This document shows positions 1 through 6,966 of a stretch of DNA of 32,161 bases, one piece after another (position 1 is the first letter of the stretch; the number at the start of each line of letters is the position of its first letter). Position numbers and translations under genes: made by a program. The stretch is from PALSA-600 sp037142875. Its GTDB lineage: Bacteria; Actinomycetota; Thermoleophilia; Gaiellales; Gaiellaceae. Location: contig JBAWZV010000011.1 of assembly GCA_037142875.1 (NCBI GenBank), positions 1 to 32,161 of the forward strand. The letters are read 5' to 3'. Under the pieces are notes generated by a model. The model saw only the letters and a list, made by a program, of their open reading frames with translations, was not told the origin of the DNA and made no database searches.

Positions 1-52
1 TCGACGTGCCGCACTTCTGAGCGCCGATGATGATCAGATTGGGGAGCGGCAT
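1..52 (-). CDS. Sulfotransferase family protein, N-terminus only (cut by window edge)
   Basis: The first 17 codons of a minus-strand gene start at the ATG at 52-50 and run off the window. The visible residues, MPLPNLIIIGAQKCGTS, hold the 5'-PSB loop (GAQKCGTS) that binds the 5'-phosphosulfate of PAPS in sulfotransferases. They are nearly the same as the start of the next gene upstream (63-902), so this is a tandem paralogue. Its ribosome site AGGAGG overlaps the TAG stop of that gene, and only 10 bases separate the two frames, so they are almost certainly co-transcribed and translationally coupled. The acceptor substrate cannot be judged from this fragment. Confidence 0.8.
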   Translation of the reverse strand, partial: MPLPNLIIIGAQKCGTS

Positions 53-62
53 CGGTTGCCTC

Positions 63-902
63 CTAGATCGACCACGACGCAAACGACTGGCCCGTGAGCT
101 TCCGGAGCCGCTCGACGTCCGGAGCGAGCAGCTCGGTCAGACGCTCACGCAGCTCATCGCTAGCGACAGGACGGGGAACCGCGGGCCGGTCGAGCACGTT
201 CATGCGTTTCGGGACGAGCGATCCGATCCGCGCTGTCGTCTTCGGGCCGATCGTGTGGTTGAGCGTCTTGACGATGCGCAGGCCGTTCGGGGAGAGCCAG
301 CGGCCCTGGTCGGCGACCTGCATCTGCTCGTCGAAGCTCGGGCTTGTGAACGTCGGATCGACGCCGACGAAGCCGTAGATCCGGCTGAGTGTCGTATCGC
401 GGTCGGTACGAAGGTCGTGCGAGTCGACGACGAGGATCTGCTCCTGCGGGAAGTGGGCGAGGTACCGGTCGAGCTGCATGGCGTAGCGGCTCCGTGCGAC
501 GTGCAGGTTGTCTTCGAACTCGGCGAACGTCGTCTCGAACGGCCGCCACTCGTCATCGTGACGGGTCGCGAAGTGCCAGCCGGCAACGGCACGGTCGATC
601 GGGTCGCGGACGAGGTAGATGAGCCGCACGTCGGGAATGACGTCGTGCATTCGCTCGGGCACGTACGGCCAGAACGGCCACGCCGCGTACCAGTTGGTCT
701 TCTCGCCGCGTACAGGCGCGTCGGCGAACTGTTGCCCGTACCAGTCGACACCGCGACGCCAGACCGACTCCCAGGAGAAGAAGTTCAGCTCGTGCTTCTT
801 CTGCTTCGCCATCGCGATCTCGGGGTGCAGGTCGAGGTAGTGCTCGAGGCTCGATGTCCCGCACTTCTGCGCACCGATGACGACGAGGTTTGGGAGCGGC
901 AT
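63..902 (-). CDS. Sulfotransferase family protein (PAPS-dependent type)
   Basis: This 279-residue protein has the usual length of a single-domain cytosolic sulfotransferase, which moves a sulfuryl group from PAPS to an alcohol or amine acceptor. The 5'-PSB loop is at residues 10-19 (GAQKCGTSSL). The 3'-phosphate-binding segment is at about 93-109 (RLIYLVRDPIDRAVAGW), with the conserved Arg at 99 and Arg at 104. The Ser normally eight residues after the first Arg is Ala107 here, which is unusual. A second, very similar gene follows directly downstream. The ATG start is preceded by a TAGCGT box at 917-912, only 9 bases away, and there is no Shine-Dalgarno site, so the message is probably nearly leaderless. 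The acceptor is unknown; heparan-, lipid- or glycan-type acceptors are all possible within this family. Confidence 0.88.
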   Translation of the reverse strand: MPLPNLVVIGAQKCGTSSLEHYLDLHPEIAMAKQKKHELNFFSWESVWRRGVDWYGQQFADAPVRGEKTNWYAAWPFWPYVPERMHDVIPDVRLIYLVRDPIDRAVAGWHFATRHDDEWRPFETTFAEFEDNLHVARSRYAMQLDRYLAHFPQEQILVVDSHDLRTDRDTTLSRIYGFVGVDPTFTSPSFDEQMQVADQGRWLSPNGLRIVKTLNHTIGPKTTARIGSLVPKRMNVLDRPAVPRPVASDELRERLTELLAPDVERLRKLTGQSFASWSI

Positions 903-911
903 CGCAAGCGA

Positions 912-917
912 ACGCTA
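912..917 (-). promoter_or_regulatory. -10 box TAGCGT for the sulfotransferase genes
   Basis: Reading the minus strand, TAGCGT is followed by 9 bases and then the ATG at 902. Transcription starting about 7 bases after the box would leave a leader of only two or three bases. No clear -35 is seen. It matches the pattern found before several other genes in the window. Confidence 0.45.
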
Positions 918-986
918 CAGAACGACCGCTCGAGGTTCGACCGGTCCGGCTCTCCGTCCGCTGTCGTTCTGAGAGGCGGCTGCGCC

Positions 987-992
987 TAGACT
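987..992 (+). promoter_or_regulatory. -10 box TAGACT, leaderless promoter
   Basis: TAGACT is followed by exactly six bases and then the GTG at 999, with no Shine-Dalgarno sequence between. This is the classic actinobacterial arrangement for a leaderless mRNA and supports GTG 999 as the start. Confidence 0.55.
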
Positions 993-998
993 GGCACG

Positions 999-1391
999 GT
1001 GACCTGGTTCGCCCGCCTTGCCTTCACACTGGCCACGAACGCCCTTGGCCTCTGGGTCGCGCACGGGCTCTTCACGGGAGTCCGGATCCACGGCCTCGAG
1101 GCGTACGTGATCGGAGCCGCTGCGCTCGGGTGGTCGAACGCGTTTCTGCGGCCGCTGCTGACGATCCTCACGCTGCCGCTCGTGATCGCATCACTCGGGC
1201 TGTTCTTCCTCGTGATCAGCGTCGCGATGGTGACGTTCGCCGCCTGGGTGACGCCCGACTTCTCCGTCCACGGAACCTGGACGTACGTCGGCACGGTGCT
1301 CGTCGTCTGGCTCGTGAACTGGTCGAGCAACTCGTTTCTCGTGCGCTCCTCGCGTCACGTGCCGATCGGCCCGGGCCGCACGCGCGGTTAA
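999..1391 (+). CDS. Phage holin family IV-like (YvlD-type) small membrane protein
   Basis: This 130-residue protein is almost entirely hydrophobic, with about four membrane-spanning segments (roughly residues 3-22, 30-50, 55-80 and 92-110) and a short basic tail. The pattern (FARLAFTLATNALGLWV, then an FLRPLLTILTLPL segment after an Ala/Gly-rich helix) is typical of the chromosomal family named after phage holins but widespread in bacteria outside prophages, such as Bacillus YvlD. The cellular role of that family is not established. There are no phage genes nearby, so a lysis function is not suggested. GTG 999 is chosen because the TAGACT box lies exactly six bases upstream. The gene stands alone on the plus strand, divergent from the sulfotransferases. 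Confidence 0.75.
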   Translation: MTWFARLAFTLATNALGLWVAHGLFTGVRIHGLEAYVIGAAALGWSNAFLRPLLTILTLPLVIASLGLFFLVISVAMVTFAAWVTPDFSVHGTWTYVGTVLVVWLVNWSSNSFLVRSSRHVPIGPGRTRG

Positions 1392-1485
1392 TCCGCACGC
1401 GGCTCCGTCGATTCCACGGTTTCGGCCAGTCGAAGGACAGGTGAGGATCGGTCGTGCCAAGTCACGTACCGAAATGGAGGACTGC

Positions 1486-1875
1486 ATGACGTTGCGCTCG
1501 CCCGCCCGTACCGTGCTCGTCGCCATGTGTCTCGCGCTCGTCGCTGGAGCTCTTGCAGCGACCGCGTCCGCTACGACCCCCGCCAAGCCGAAGGTGGACG
1601 GCAACGCCGCCGCTGGCAAGGCCGTCTACAGGGCGAACTGTTCTATCTGCCACGTCCTCAAGGCAGCGGGTTCCGGCGGGACGATCGGTCCGAACCTCGA
1701 CCAGGTCGTCCTGACTCAGGCGAAGATCATCGACATCGTCACGAACGGTGGGCCCGCCATGGGAAAGGCCGCGGCGAAGTGGTCGATGCAGATGATGGGC
1801 TACAAGAAGGTGCTCACGACCGCACAGATCCAGAACGTTGCCGCCTTCGAGGCTACGGCCGCGAAGAAGAGCTGA
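1486..1875 (+). CDS. Exported class I c-type cytochrome (monohaem)
   Basis: This is a 129-residue protein with a signal sequence (about residues 1-29, hydrophobic core LVAMCLALVAGALAA ending in ATASA). One CXXCH haem site, CSICH, lies at residues 52-56. The C-terminal part contains Met103/Met104 followed by a VLTTAQIQNVAAF helix, the usual place of the distal Met ligand. It should be a small electron carrier outside the membrane. The ATG at 1486 is preferred over the in-frame GTG at 1441 because GGAGG (1476-1480) stands five bases before it and the signal peptide begins there. The gene is convergent with 1880-3091, with only four bases between the stops. A likely partner would be a terminal oxidase, which is not in the window, although CtaG is encoded at 17411-18289. 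Confidence 0.88.
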   Translation: MTLRSPARTVLVAMCLALVAGALAATASATTPAKPKVDGNAAAGKAVYRANCSICHVLKAAGSGGTIGPNLDQVVLTQAKIIDIVTNGGPAMGKAAAKWSMQMMGYKKVLTTAQIQNVAAFEATAAKKS

Positions 1876-1879
1876 TCGC

Positions 1880-3091
1880 TCATCCGGCCGGGCGGCTCCC
1901 GCTCCAGGTGTTACACGTGGCAGCCGTCCGGCAGGAGAGCAGCCCGATCGACCACGAGCCGTCGAGGCGAAGCACGATTCCGATCGTCGCCGCGAGCGTC
2001 TCGGTCTGGCACGGGCCGGTGCTACCGAGGTTCGTGATGCGGGTAAAGGTGCCCGTGTAGTGGCCGGCGATCGTCACGGTCACATTCCAGACCTGCTGCC
2101 CGTTTGTGTAGGCGCACCAACCCTGCGCTGCGGGCTGATCAGTGACGACTCCGACGAAGTGGTGCGCGGAGACCTCGGTTGAGGCGATCGCGGAGGGTTC
2201 GTGTTCGACGCCCGTCCATGTTCCGGCGAGCGGCTCGAGCACGGTCGAGACGCCGAACGGCGGTGAGCAGTCGTTCGCCGGGCTTGCCTCGGCCGAGGAT
2301 CCGCCGGCCGTCTTGCCCATCGCGCAGGCCTGGAGCCGGTAGCGGGTGCCGACGAGAGCCGAGGTGATCTGGATGCCGTTCTGCCACCCGGTTGGGACGA
2401 CGGCCGCGGACTTCGAGGGCCCGATCACGGCGGTTGGAAACGTCTGGAACACCGTCCCAGCCGGGAACGTCGGGCTGCCTTCCAGCGGATCGACGCGGAG
2501 CGTGAGCCAGCAGCGCCCGGCCGATGTCCCGCGGTTCTGCACGACGAGCGTGAGGTTGTTGCGTTCGGTGGCCCGCCACGGGGTCAGCGTCTTCACGTTC
2601 GCAACTGCGCAGTCGAGGCCGCCGGTTGCAGCCGCCCTGAGCACGGGTTCGGCGTACTTGCCACGTGGCCGAACCTTCACGTCGACGATCGCAGAGCAGC
2701 TTCGCGGACGGGCGTCCTTGCCGGTCACGCACGCTTGAAGGTGATAGACGGCTCCAGCGTCCGCGGTTGGAACGGGGATGCCAGGCGGACCCTTCGCATG
2801 CGGCGCCGCGAACGCGGTCGTTCCCGGGGCGATCGGGGCACTCTCCAGGAGCCAGCGCTCCGGCCTCGGACCCTCACGGTTGACGGTGAGAGTTGCGGTG
2901 CATCGGCCTCGTCGGTCGCCGAGGTTTCTGAGCGCGACGGAGACGGGCTCGGTGCCACCAGCCCGCCACGACGGACGGGTGAGGACGCGCACGGCTGCAC
3001 ACTCGACATGCCCGCCGCGTGTCTGGTGCGCCCCTGCCGAGGGGATCAGGACGACGGCGAGCGCGGCTACGGCGGCGAGCGCTGCTCTCAT
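1880..3091 (-). CDS. Secreted multi-domain protein of unknown function
   Basis: This 403-residue protein has a clear signal peptide (about 1-21, ending SAGA). Two similar beta-rich segments follow (about 27-135 and 155-280). Each opens with a Cys (HVECAAVRVL, LDCAVANVKTL), has a central GRC motif in a beta strand (RRGRCTATLTV, SAGRCWLTLRV) and ends with YRLQAC or YHLQAC. This looks like an internal duplication of an Ig/CARDB-like domain with conserved disulfides. The last part (about 290-403), opening with LAGTWTGVEHE, has the start of a lipocalin-like barrel. I do not recognise a function; an extracellular binding or matrix role is an inference. The start is the ATG at 3091. A TACGAT box on the minus strand (3135-3130) could be its -10, which would overlap the divergent box for the gene at 3147. 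Confidence 0.75.
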   Translation of the reverse strand: MRAALAAVAALAVVLIPSAGAHQTRGGHVECAAVRVLTRPSWRAGGTEPVSVALRNLGDRRGRCTATLTVNREGPRPERWLLESAPIAPGTTAFAAPHAKGPPGIPVPTADAGAVYHLQACVTGKDARPRSCSAIVDVKVRPRGKYAEPVLRAAATGGLDCAVANVKTLTPWRATERNNLTLVVQNRGTSAGRCWLTLRVDPLEGSPTFPAGTVFQTFPTAVIGPSKSAAVVPTGWQNGIQITSALVGTRYRLQACAMGKTAGGSSAEASPANDCSPPFGVSTVLEPLAGTWTGVEHEPSAIASTEVSAHHFVGVVTDQPAAQGWCAYTNGQQVWNVTVTIAGHYTGTFTRITNLGSTGPCQTETLAATIGIVLRLDGSWSIGLLSCRTAATCNTWSGSRPAG

Positions 3092-3133
3092 CGGTCGGTC
3101 TGTCGTCGTCTCATCGGCGGAGACTGGAGATCG

Positions 3134-3139
3134 TAGAGT
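3134..3139 (+). promoter_or_regulatory. -10 box TAGAGT, leaderless promoter
   Basis: TAGAGT is followed by seven bases and the GTG at 3147. On the other strand TACGAT (3135-3130) overlaps it and could serve the divergent secreted-protein gene, so the two promoters may interfere with each other. Confidence 0.5.
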
Positions 3140-3146
3140 CCCTTCG

Positions 3147-3422
3147 GTGTACGCGCACCTTGACGACGAGGATGTGGCAGCCGACTACCTCCACCTCCTG
3201 CGGCGCGGCTCGGTCACGCGCCGACTCGCGCCATCGGAGCACCTCGACTGGCGGCGTGCGATCCGGGCGCGTGCGCGCGCCGACGAGCTCCGCGTCAAGA
3301 CGTGGTCGCGCGGCGGTGACCCACCGACGGTGTGGGCTGTCCTGCGCGACTGGTCACTGACGAGGACAGAGCACGAGCGGCTCCGACGCCGCATCGACTG
3401 GTGGACGGAAGAGACGAGCTGA
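3147..3422 (+). CDS. Hypothetical 91-residue charged protein
   Basis: The frame is open further upstream, back to 2778, but that part is antisense to the secreted protein at 1880-3091. The real start is taken as GTG 3147, seven bases after the TAGAGT box. The product is soluble, very rich in Arg and acidic residues, with no signal peptide. It opens with an acidic patch (YAHLDDEDVAADYL), has a basic middle (RRAIRARARADELRVKTW) and ends with RRRIDWWTEETS. I do not recognise the family. It stands between two genes for exported proteins, with a 53-base gap to the next one, which has its own promoter box. Confidence 0.6.
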   Translation: MYAHLDDEDVAADYLHLLRRGSVTRRLAPSEHLDWRRAIRARARADELRVKTWSRGGDPPTVWAVLRDWSLTRTEHERLRRRIDWWTEETS

Positions 3423-3462
3423 CCGTCGGAGAAACACGGACGCAGAGCGCGGCCAGATGGCG

Positions 3463-3468
3463 TATCGT
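3463..3468 (+). promoter_or_regulatory. -10 box TATCGT, leaderless promoter
   Basis: TATCGT is followed by seven bases and the GTG at 3476, which begins a proper signal peptide. This decides the start of the TolB-like gene against the longer open frame. Confidence 0.55.
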
Positions 3469-3475
3469 CTCTGGT

Positions 3476-4384
3476 GTGCGGTCGAGCGTTGCGGCGCTTC
3501 TTGGGGCACTGGTCACGGCAGGAGTCGTCGCCGGGGCAGGTTCGGCTGCGTACTCAGGCAAGCCCGGCCTGATCTTCTTCGACATGAACAACACGATCTT
3601 CGCCGTGCGCTCGAGCGGCGGCCCGCTCCAGGCGCTCACGGAGGGCGACTCGCAGGACAACTCGCCCGCGGTCTCGCCGAACGGACGGAAGGTCGCGTTC
3701 ACGCGCGAGGACTTCCTGGCGATCATGAACGTCGACGGCACCCATCTACGACTCGCGTTCCGGCCGAACGGCGATGAGCACGACAGCCAGCCGGTCTGGT
3801 CGCCGGACGGGTCGATGCTCGCCTTCGTGCGCTCGGGGTACGGCCTCGGAAACACGAGCCAGAGCGGGATCTGGATCACGACGGCCGATCACCTCGGCCC
3901 GGCGCAGCTCGTCACACGCGGTGTTCCGGGCGAGCAGGTCGAGCCGACGTGGTCGCCCGACGGAAACTCGATCGCCTTCGTGCTCGTTCCCGCGAGCGGC
4001 GGCCCGTCACGAATCGCGACGATCGGCGTCGACGGGACCGGGTTCAAGGTGATCACGTCGGGCGCGGACTCCGATCAGACCCCGGACTGGTCGCCCGATG
4101 GCTCAAAGCTCGTCTTCGTTCGCTGGCACGGAAAGTCGACCTACACGCGTGCGCCAACGCTCTGGGTCGTCCCTCCCGACGGCGGCACGCCCACGCGGTT
4201 GATGAAGACCGCTGCCACTGACATCGCACCGGCCTGGTCGCCGGACGGGTTGAAGATCGTCTTCCAGAGCACGCGCACGCCGCACGGAGCGCTCTTCACG
4301 CTCGATCTCGGTACCGGCGTCGTGCGACGGGTGCTCCCGCAACTCGGGGACATCGGCCACATCAGCTGGCAGCCCCTCCGGTAG
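3476..4384 (+). CDS. Exported TolB-like / WD40-like (PD40) beta-propeller protein
   Basis: From GTG 3476 the protein is 302 residues, with a signal peptide (RSSVAALLGALVTAGVVAGAGSAAYS). The body is a series of PD40 repeats, visible as recurring motifs: VSPNGRKVAFTR, WSPDGSMLAFVR, WSPDGNSIAFVL, WSPDGSKLVFVRW and WSPDGLKIVFQS, followed by a closing ISWQPL blade. This is the six-bladed propeller fold of the C-terminal half of TolB. There is no N-terminal TolB domain, and a monoderm cell would have no Tol-Pal system, so it is probably a stand-alone exported binding protein. The frame is open upstream to 3332, but that part overlaps the previous gene and has no signal peptide. The start at 3476 fits the TATCGT box. 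Confidence 0.8.
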   Translation: MRSSVAALLGALVTAGVVAGAGSAAYSGKPGLIFFDMNNTIFAVRSSGGPLQALTEGDSQDNSPAVSPNGRKVAFTREDFLAIMNVDGTHLRLAFRPNGDEHDSQPVWSPDGSMLAFVRSGYGLGNTSQSGIWITTADHLGPAQLVTRGVPGEQVEPTWSPDGNSIAFVLVPASGGPSRIATIGVDGTGFKVITSGADSDQTPDWSPDGSKLVFVRWHGKSTYTRAPTLWVVPPDGGTPTRLMKTAATDIAPAWSPDGLKIVFQSTRTPHGALFTLDLGTGVVRRVLPQLGDIGHISWQPLR

Positions 4385-4402
4385 ACCGGTAGGCCTCCCC
4401 CC

Positions 4403-4891
4403 GTGGCCCGTCACATGCCGCTTCTCTGCGCTGTATCCGTGCTTGCTGCCGCCTTCGCGACCAGCGGGAGTGGCGCATCGACGCTCGTCGTGACAGTGAA
4501 CACGCTCCAGGGTGCAACGACGACGCACGCGCATCCGCCCGCGGGCGGTACTGGTGACACCTCCGTCTCGAGCCTGCTCTTCATCAACGGCAGGAAGCCG
4601 GCGTGGGGGAAGGGCCCGCTTGCGCCGATCGGATCGATGACGTTCACCTACACGATCCGCAGCCAGTGCACCTCCTTCGGCTCGACGTGCACTTCGACGG
4701 CAGACATCGCATCCGTGTCAAAGCTCCCCGACGGCACCATCACCGCGTCAGGGAAGCGTGTCTCGATCTCGAGCCCCACGATCAAGCTCACCGTCACGAA
4801 CGGCACCCGTCGCTACGCCGGCGCTCGCGGAACGCTGACGATGGGGCCGTCGTCCACGAAGACGAACATCTACCGCCTCACGCTGCCCTAG
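4403..4891 (+). CDS. Secreted protein, possible dirigent/allene-oxide-cyclase-like barrel
   Basis: This 162-residue protein starts at GTG 4403 and has a signal peptide (about 1-25, LLCAVSVLAAAFATSGSGA). The mature part is beta-rich with two Cys (QCTSFGSTCTS). Its C-terminal motif, GTRRYAGARGTLTMG followed by a YRLTLP strand, resembles the end of dirigent or allene-oxide-cyclase-type eight-stranded barrels, in which a GTGxYxGxxG turn is typical. The fold call is an inference from that motif alone, and no substrate can be named. It follows the TolB-like gene by 18 bases. A weak TAGGCC box (4390-4395) stands seven bases before the start, so it may have its own leaderless promoter. Confidence 0.65.
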   Translation: MARHMPLLCAVSVLAAAFATSGSGASTLVVTVNTLQGATTTHAHPPAGGTGDTSVSSLLFINGRKPAWGKGPLAPIGSMTFTYTIRSQCTSFGSTCTSTADIASVSKLPDGTITASGKRVSISSPTIKLTVTNGTRRYAGARGTLTMGPSSTKTNIYRLTLP

Positions 4892-4903
4892 CGGGAGGCT
4901 AGG
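4887..4903. terminator. Perfect 6-bp inverted repeat across two convergent stop codons
   Basis: CCTAGC-GGGAG-GCTAGG: the TAG stop of the plus-strand gene (4889-4891) lies in the left arm and the TAG stop of the minus-strand gene (4901-4899) lies in the right arm. There is no T-tract. It may be a small bidirectional terminator or 3'-end stabiliser. Confidence 0.35.
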
Positions 4904-5471
4904 CGACCGGGACGGAGCTGCCCGTGTTCTTCGCCGGCGGTGGAGCGAGCGGTGCCGGCCCCTGGCCGTCCGCAACCCCCTGGGCGATCGTGCGACACAC
5001 ATCGACCGCCTCGTTCACGTCGCCCGATCGGTTTGAGTGGCGCCCGAAGCCTCCGCCGAAGCGGCCGCCGAGTCGAACCCCGCCGCCCTGCTGCCGCGCG
5101 AGCGCGCTCCGCATGCAGTCGCTGAACGCCTGTGACGCAGCCTGCGAGACGGCCGACTGTCCAGGGGGCGCACCAAAGCCTTCGACCTGTGTGCCGCTCG
5201 GGAGCCGGTCGCGGCATGCCTGCTCCGCCGCGCCACTGCTCGACCCCGCGGCTGTTCGGGCCGCGACGCAGGCCTGGTAGGCCGAGAGGCTCCTCGCCTG
5301 CGGAGGCTGCCCGCCCTTGGTGTTCGAGAGGCTCATCACGCCGACGCCACCGACGACGAGCACGACCACCGGGATCAACGTGCGGATGAGCATCTTCGAC
5401 GGCGTCACCGACGGCTTCCGGGATGGGGGCGGTTGCGGCCACCAGCCAGGGTCGGAGAATTGCGCCGCCAT
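4899..5471 (-). CDS. Hypothetical single-pass membrane protein
   Basis: This 190-residue protein has a Pro/Trp-rich cytoplasmic N-terminus (DPGWWPQPPPSRKPS), then one membrane segment (about 28-48, LIRTLIPVVVLVVGGVGVMSL). The outer part is rich in Ser, Ala, Gln and Gly. It contains four Cys in helix-like segments (YQACVAAR, EQACRDR, FSDCMRSA, VDVCRTIAQ) and a Gly/Arg-rich linker (GGGVRLGGRFGGGFGR). The spacing suggests a small disulfide-linked helical domain outside the cell. I do not recognise the family. It lies 66 bases downstream of the aldehyde dehydrogenase on the same strand but has no obvious link to it. Confidence 0.7.
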   Translation of the reverse strand: MAAQFSDPGWWPQPPPSRKPSVTPSKMLIRTLIPVVVLVVGGVGVMSLSNTKGGQPPQARSLSAYQACVAARTAAGSSSGAAEQACRDRLPSGTQVEGFGAPPGQSAVSQAASQAFSDCMRSALARQQGGGVRLGGRFGGGFGRHSNRSGDVNEAVDVCRTIAQGVADGQGPAPLAPPPAKNTGSSVPVA

Positions 5472-5537
5472 TCAGGCGGATTGTGTCACTCAGGTAGCGC
5501 GTTCGCCGAGTTTCGCTGGGAGCGAGCGCAGGGCGGC

Positions 5538-6956
5538 TCAGAGTTCGAGTACGACGAGCCGCTCTTCGGTGAGCTCGCGCACGGCCCACGCGGGGCCTTC
5601 CCTGGTGTTTCCGGACTCCTTCACGCCGCCGTACGGCATCTGATCGGCACGGAACGTGGGTGCCTGGTTGATGACGACGCCACCGAACTCGAGCTCGCGG
5701 GCCGCGCGGAGGGCCGTTGTGATCGACGGGGTGAAGATCCCAGCCTGGAGGCCGTACCGGGTGCCGTTGGCACGCGCGAACGCCTCGTCGATCGAGGCGA
5801 CCGGTGAGATGGTGCAGACGGGCCCGAAGACCTCGTCACACTCGACGTGAGCGTCGAGCGCCGGGTGGGCGATCACGGTCGGGCGGATGAGCCCGTCGCC
5901 TGTGGTGTCACCGCCGGTGAGGATCTCCCCCCCCGATGCGGCGATCCACTCGAGGATCCGGTCGCGGTCGCCTGTGCTGATCACCGGACCGACGTCCGTG
6001 CGCTCGTCGGCCGGGTCACCGACGACGAGCGAGCCGACGCGCTCGACGACCTTGGTGGCGAGCTCGTCGTAGACCTCGGCGAGCGCGTACACGCGCTGGA
6101 TCGAGATGCAGCTCTGGCCGGCAAACGAGAAGGCGTTCGCGGCAATCGCGGCGGCGGCCACATCGAGGTCGGCTCCTGCATCGACGATCAGCGGTGTCGC
6201 GTTGCCGAGCTCGAGCTTGACGCGCTTGCGCGCGGCACGAGACGCGATGCCCCAGCCGACCTCCGCGGAGCCGGTGAACGTGATGAGCTTGACGCGCTCG
6301 TCGCCGACGAGCACGTCGCCGATCTCCGACGACGGGCCGACGACGACGTTCAGCCATCCCGGCGGGAGCCCGGCCTCCTGCTCGAGCTCGGCAAGGAAGA
6401 GCGCGGAGAGAGGTGTCGAGGTCGCGGGCTTGAGCACCACCGGACAGCCGGCAGCGAGTGCGGGAGCGACCTTGTGCGCGACGAGGTTCAGTGGGAAGTT
6501 GAACGGGCTGATCGCCGCGACAACACCGACCGGGACACGGAGCGTGAACGCGAGCTTCCCAGCGCCGGCCGCGGAGCCCTCCATCGGAATCATCTCGCCG
6601 GCGAGGCGCCGGGCCTCAAGTGCCGCGAACCGGAAGGTCGACGCCGCACGCTCTGCCTCGACGCGTGCCGTCTTGAGCGGCTTCCCCGCCTCGGCGCAGA
6701 TCAGCGTGGCGGCCTCCTCGCGTCGGGCGTCAAGCAGGCGGGCAACCTCGTCGAGGATCGTGGCTCGTCGATGGCCCGGAATAGGCTCGGTGAGCGCGGC
6801 TGCTGCAGCGTCGAGTGCGCGTGCCGTCTCGGCTGCGCCGCCCCTGGCGACCCGACCGACGATGTCGCCCGAGTAGGGCGAGACGACGTCGATCCACGCG
6901 CCTCCTGCGAAGTGCTCATCGCCGATCGGCAGCGTCCAGTCGCGTGGGGAGGGCAT
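5538..6956 (-). CDS. NAD(P)-dependent aldehyde dehydrogenase family protein
   Basis: This 472-residue protein has all catalytic elements of the ALDH superfamily: Asn153 in PFNFPLN, Lys176 in VVLKPA (cofactor), the ITFTGSAEVG loop at about 225-234, the general base Glu249 in LELGN, and the nucleophile Cys283 in GQSCIS. The C-terminal segment (GGVKESGNTREGP, then VRELTEERLVVLEL) resembles the lactaldehyde, phosphonoacetaldehyde and archaeal GAPDH-like branch of the family, so the substrate may be a small polar aldehyde. This is an inference. The frame is open much further upstream, but that extension is antisense or low-complexity and overlaps the upstream gene. ATG 6956 lies 10 bases after the stop of 6967-8025 and gives a normal length. 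The two minus-strand genes are probably co-transcribed. Confidence 0.9.
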   Translation of the reverse strand: MPSPRDWTLPIGDEHFAGGAWIDVVSPYSGDIVGRVARGGAAETARALDAAAAALTEPIPGHRRATILDEVARLLDARREEAATLICAEAGKPLKTARVEAERAASTFRFAALEARRLAGEMIPMEGSAAGAGKLAFTLRVPVGVVAAISPFNFPLNLVAHKVAPALAAGCPVVLKPATSTPLSALFLAELEQEAGLPPGWLNVVVGPSSEIGDVLVGDERVKLITFTGSAEVGWGIASRAARKRVKLELGNATPLIVDAGADLDVAAAAIAANAFSFAGQSCISIQRVYALAEVYDELATKVVERVGSLVVGDPADERTDVGPVISTGDRDRILEWIAASGGEILTGGDTTGDGLIRPTVIAHPALDAHVECDEVFGPVCTISPVASIDEAFARANGTRYGLQAGIFTPSITTALRAARELEFGGVVINQAPTFRADQMPYGGVKESGNTREGPAWAVRELTEERLVVLEL

Positions 6957-6966
6957 CAGGAAGCTT

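Noticed and set aside
999..1391. Phage or prophage remnant suggested by the holin-like protein
   Set aside because: This holin-named family is common on chromosomes outside phages, and no integrase, capsid, terminase or att-like repeat is near.
2778..3146. N-terminal extension of the 91-residue hypothetical gene
   Set aside because: It is antisense to the secreted protein at 1880-3091, and the promoter box TAGAGT stands just before the internal GTG at 3147.
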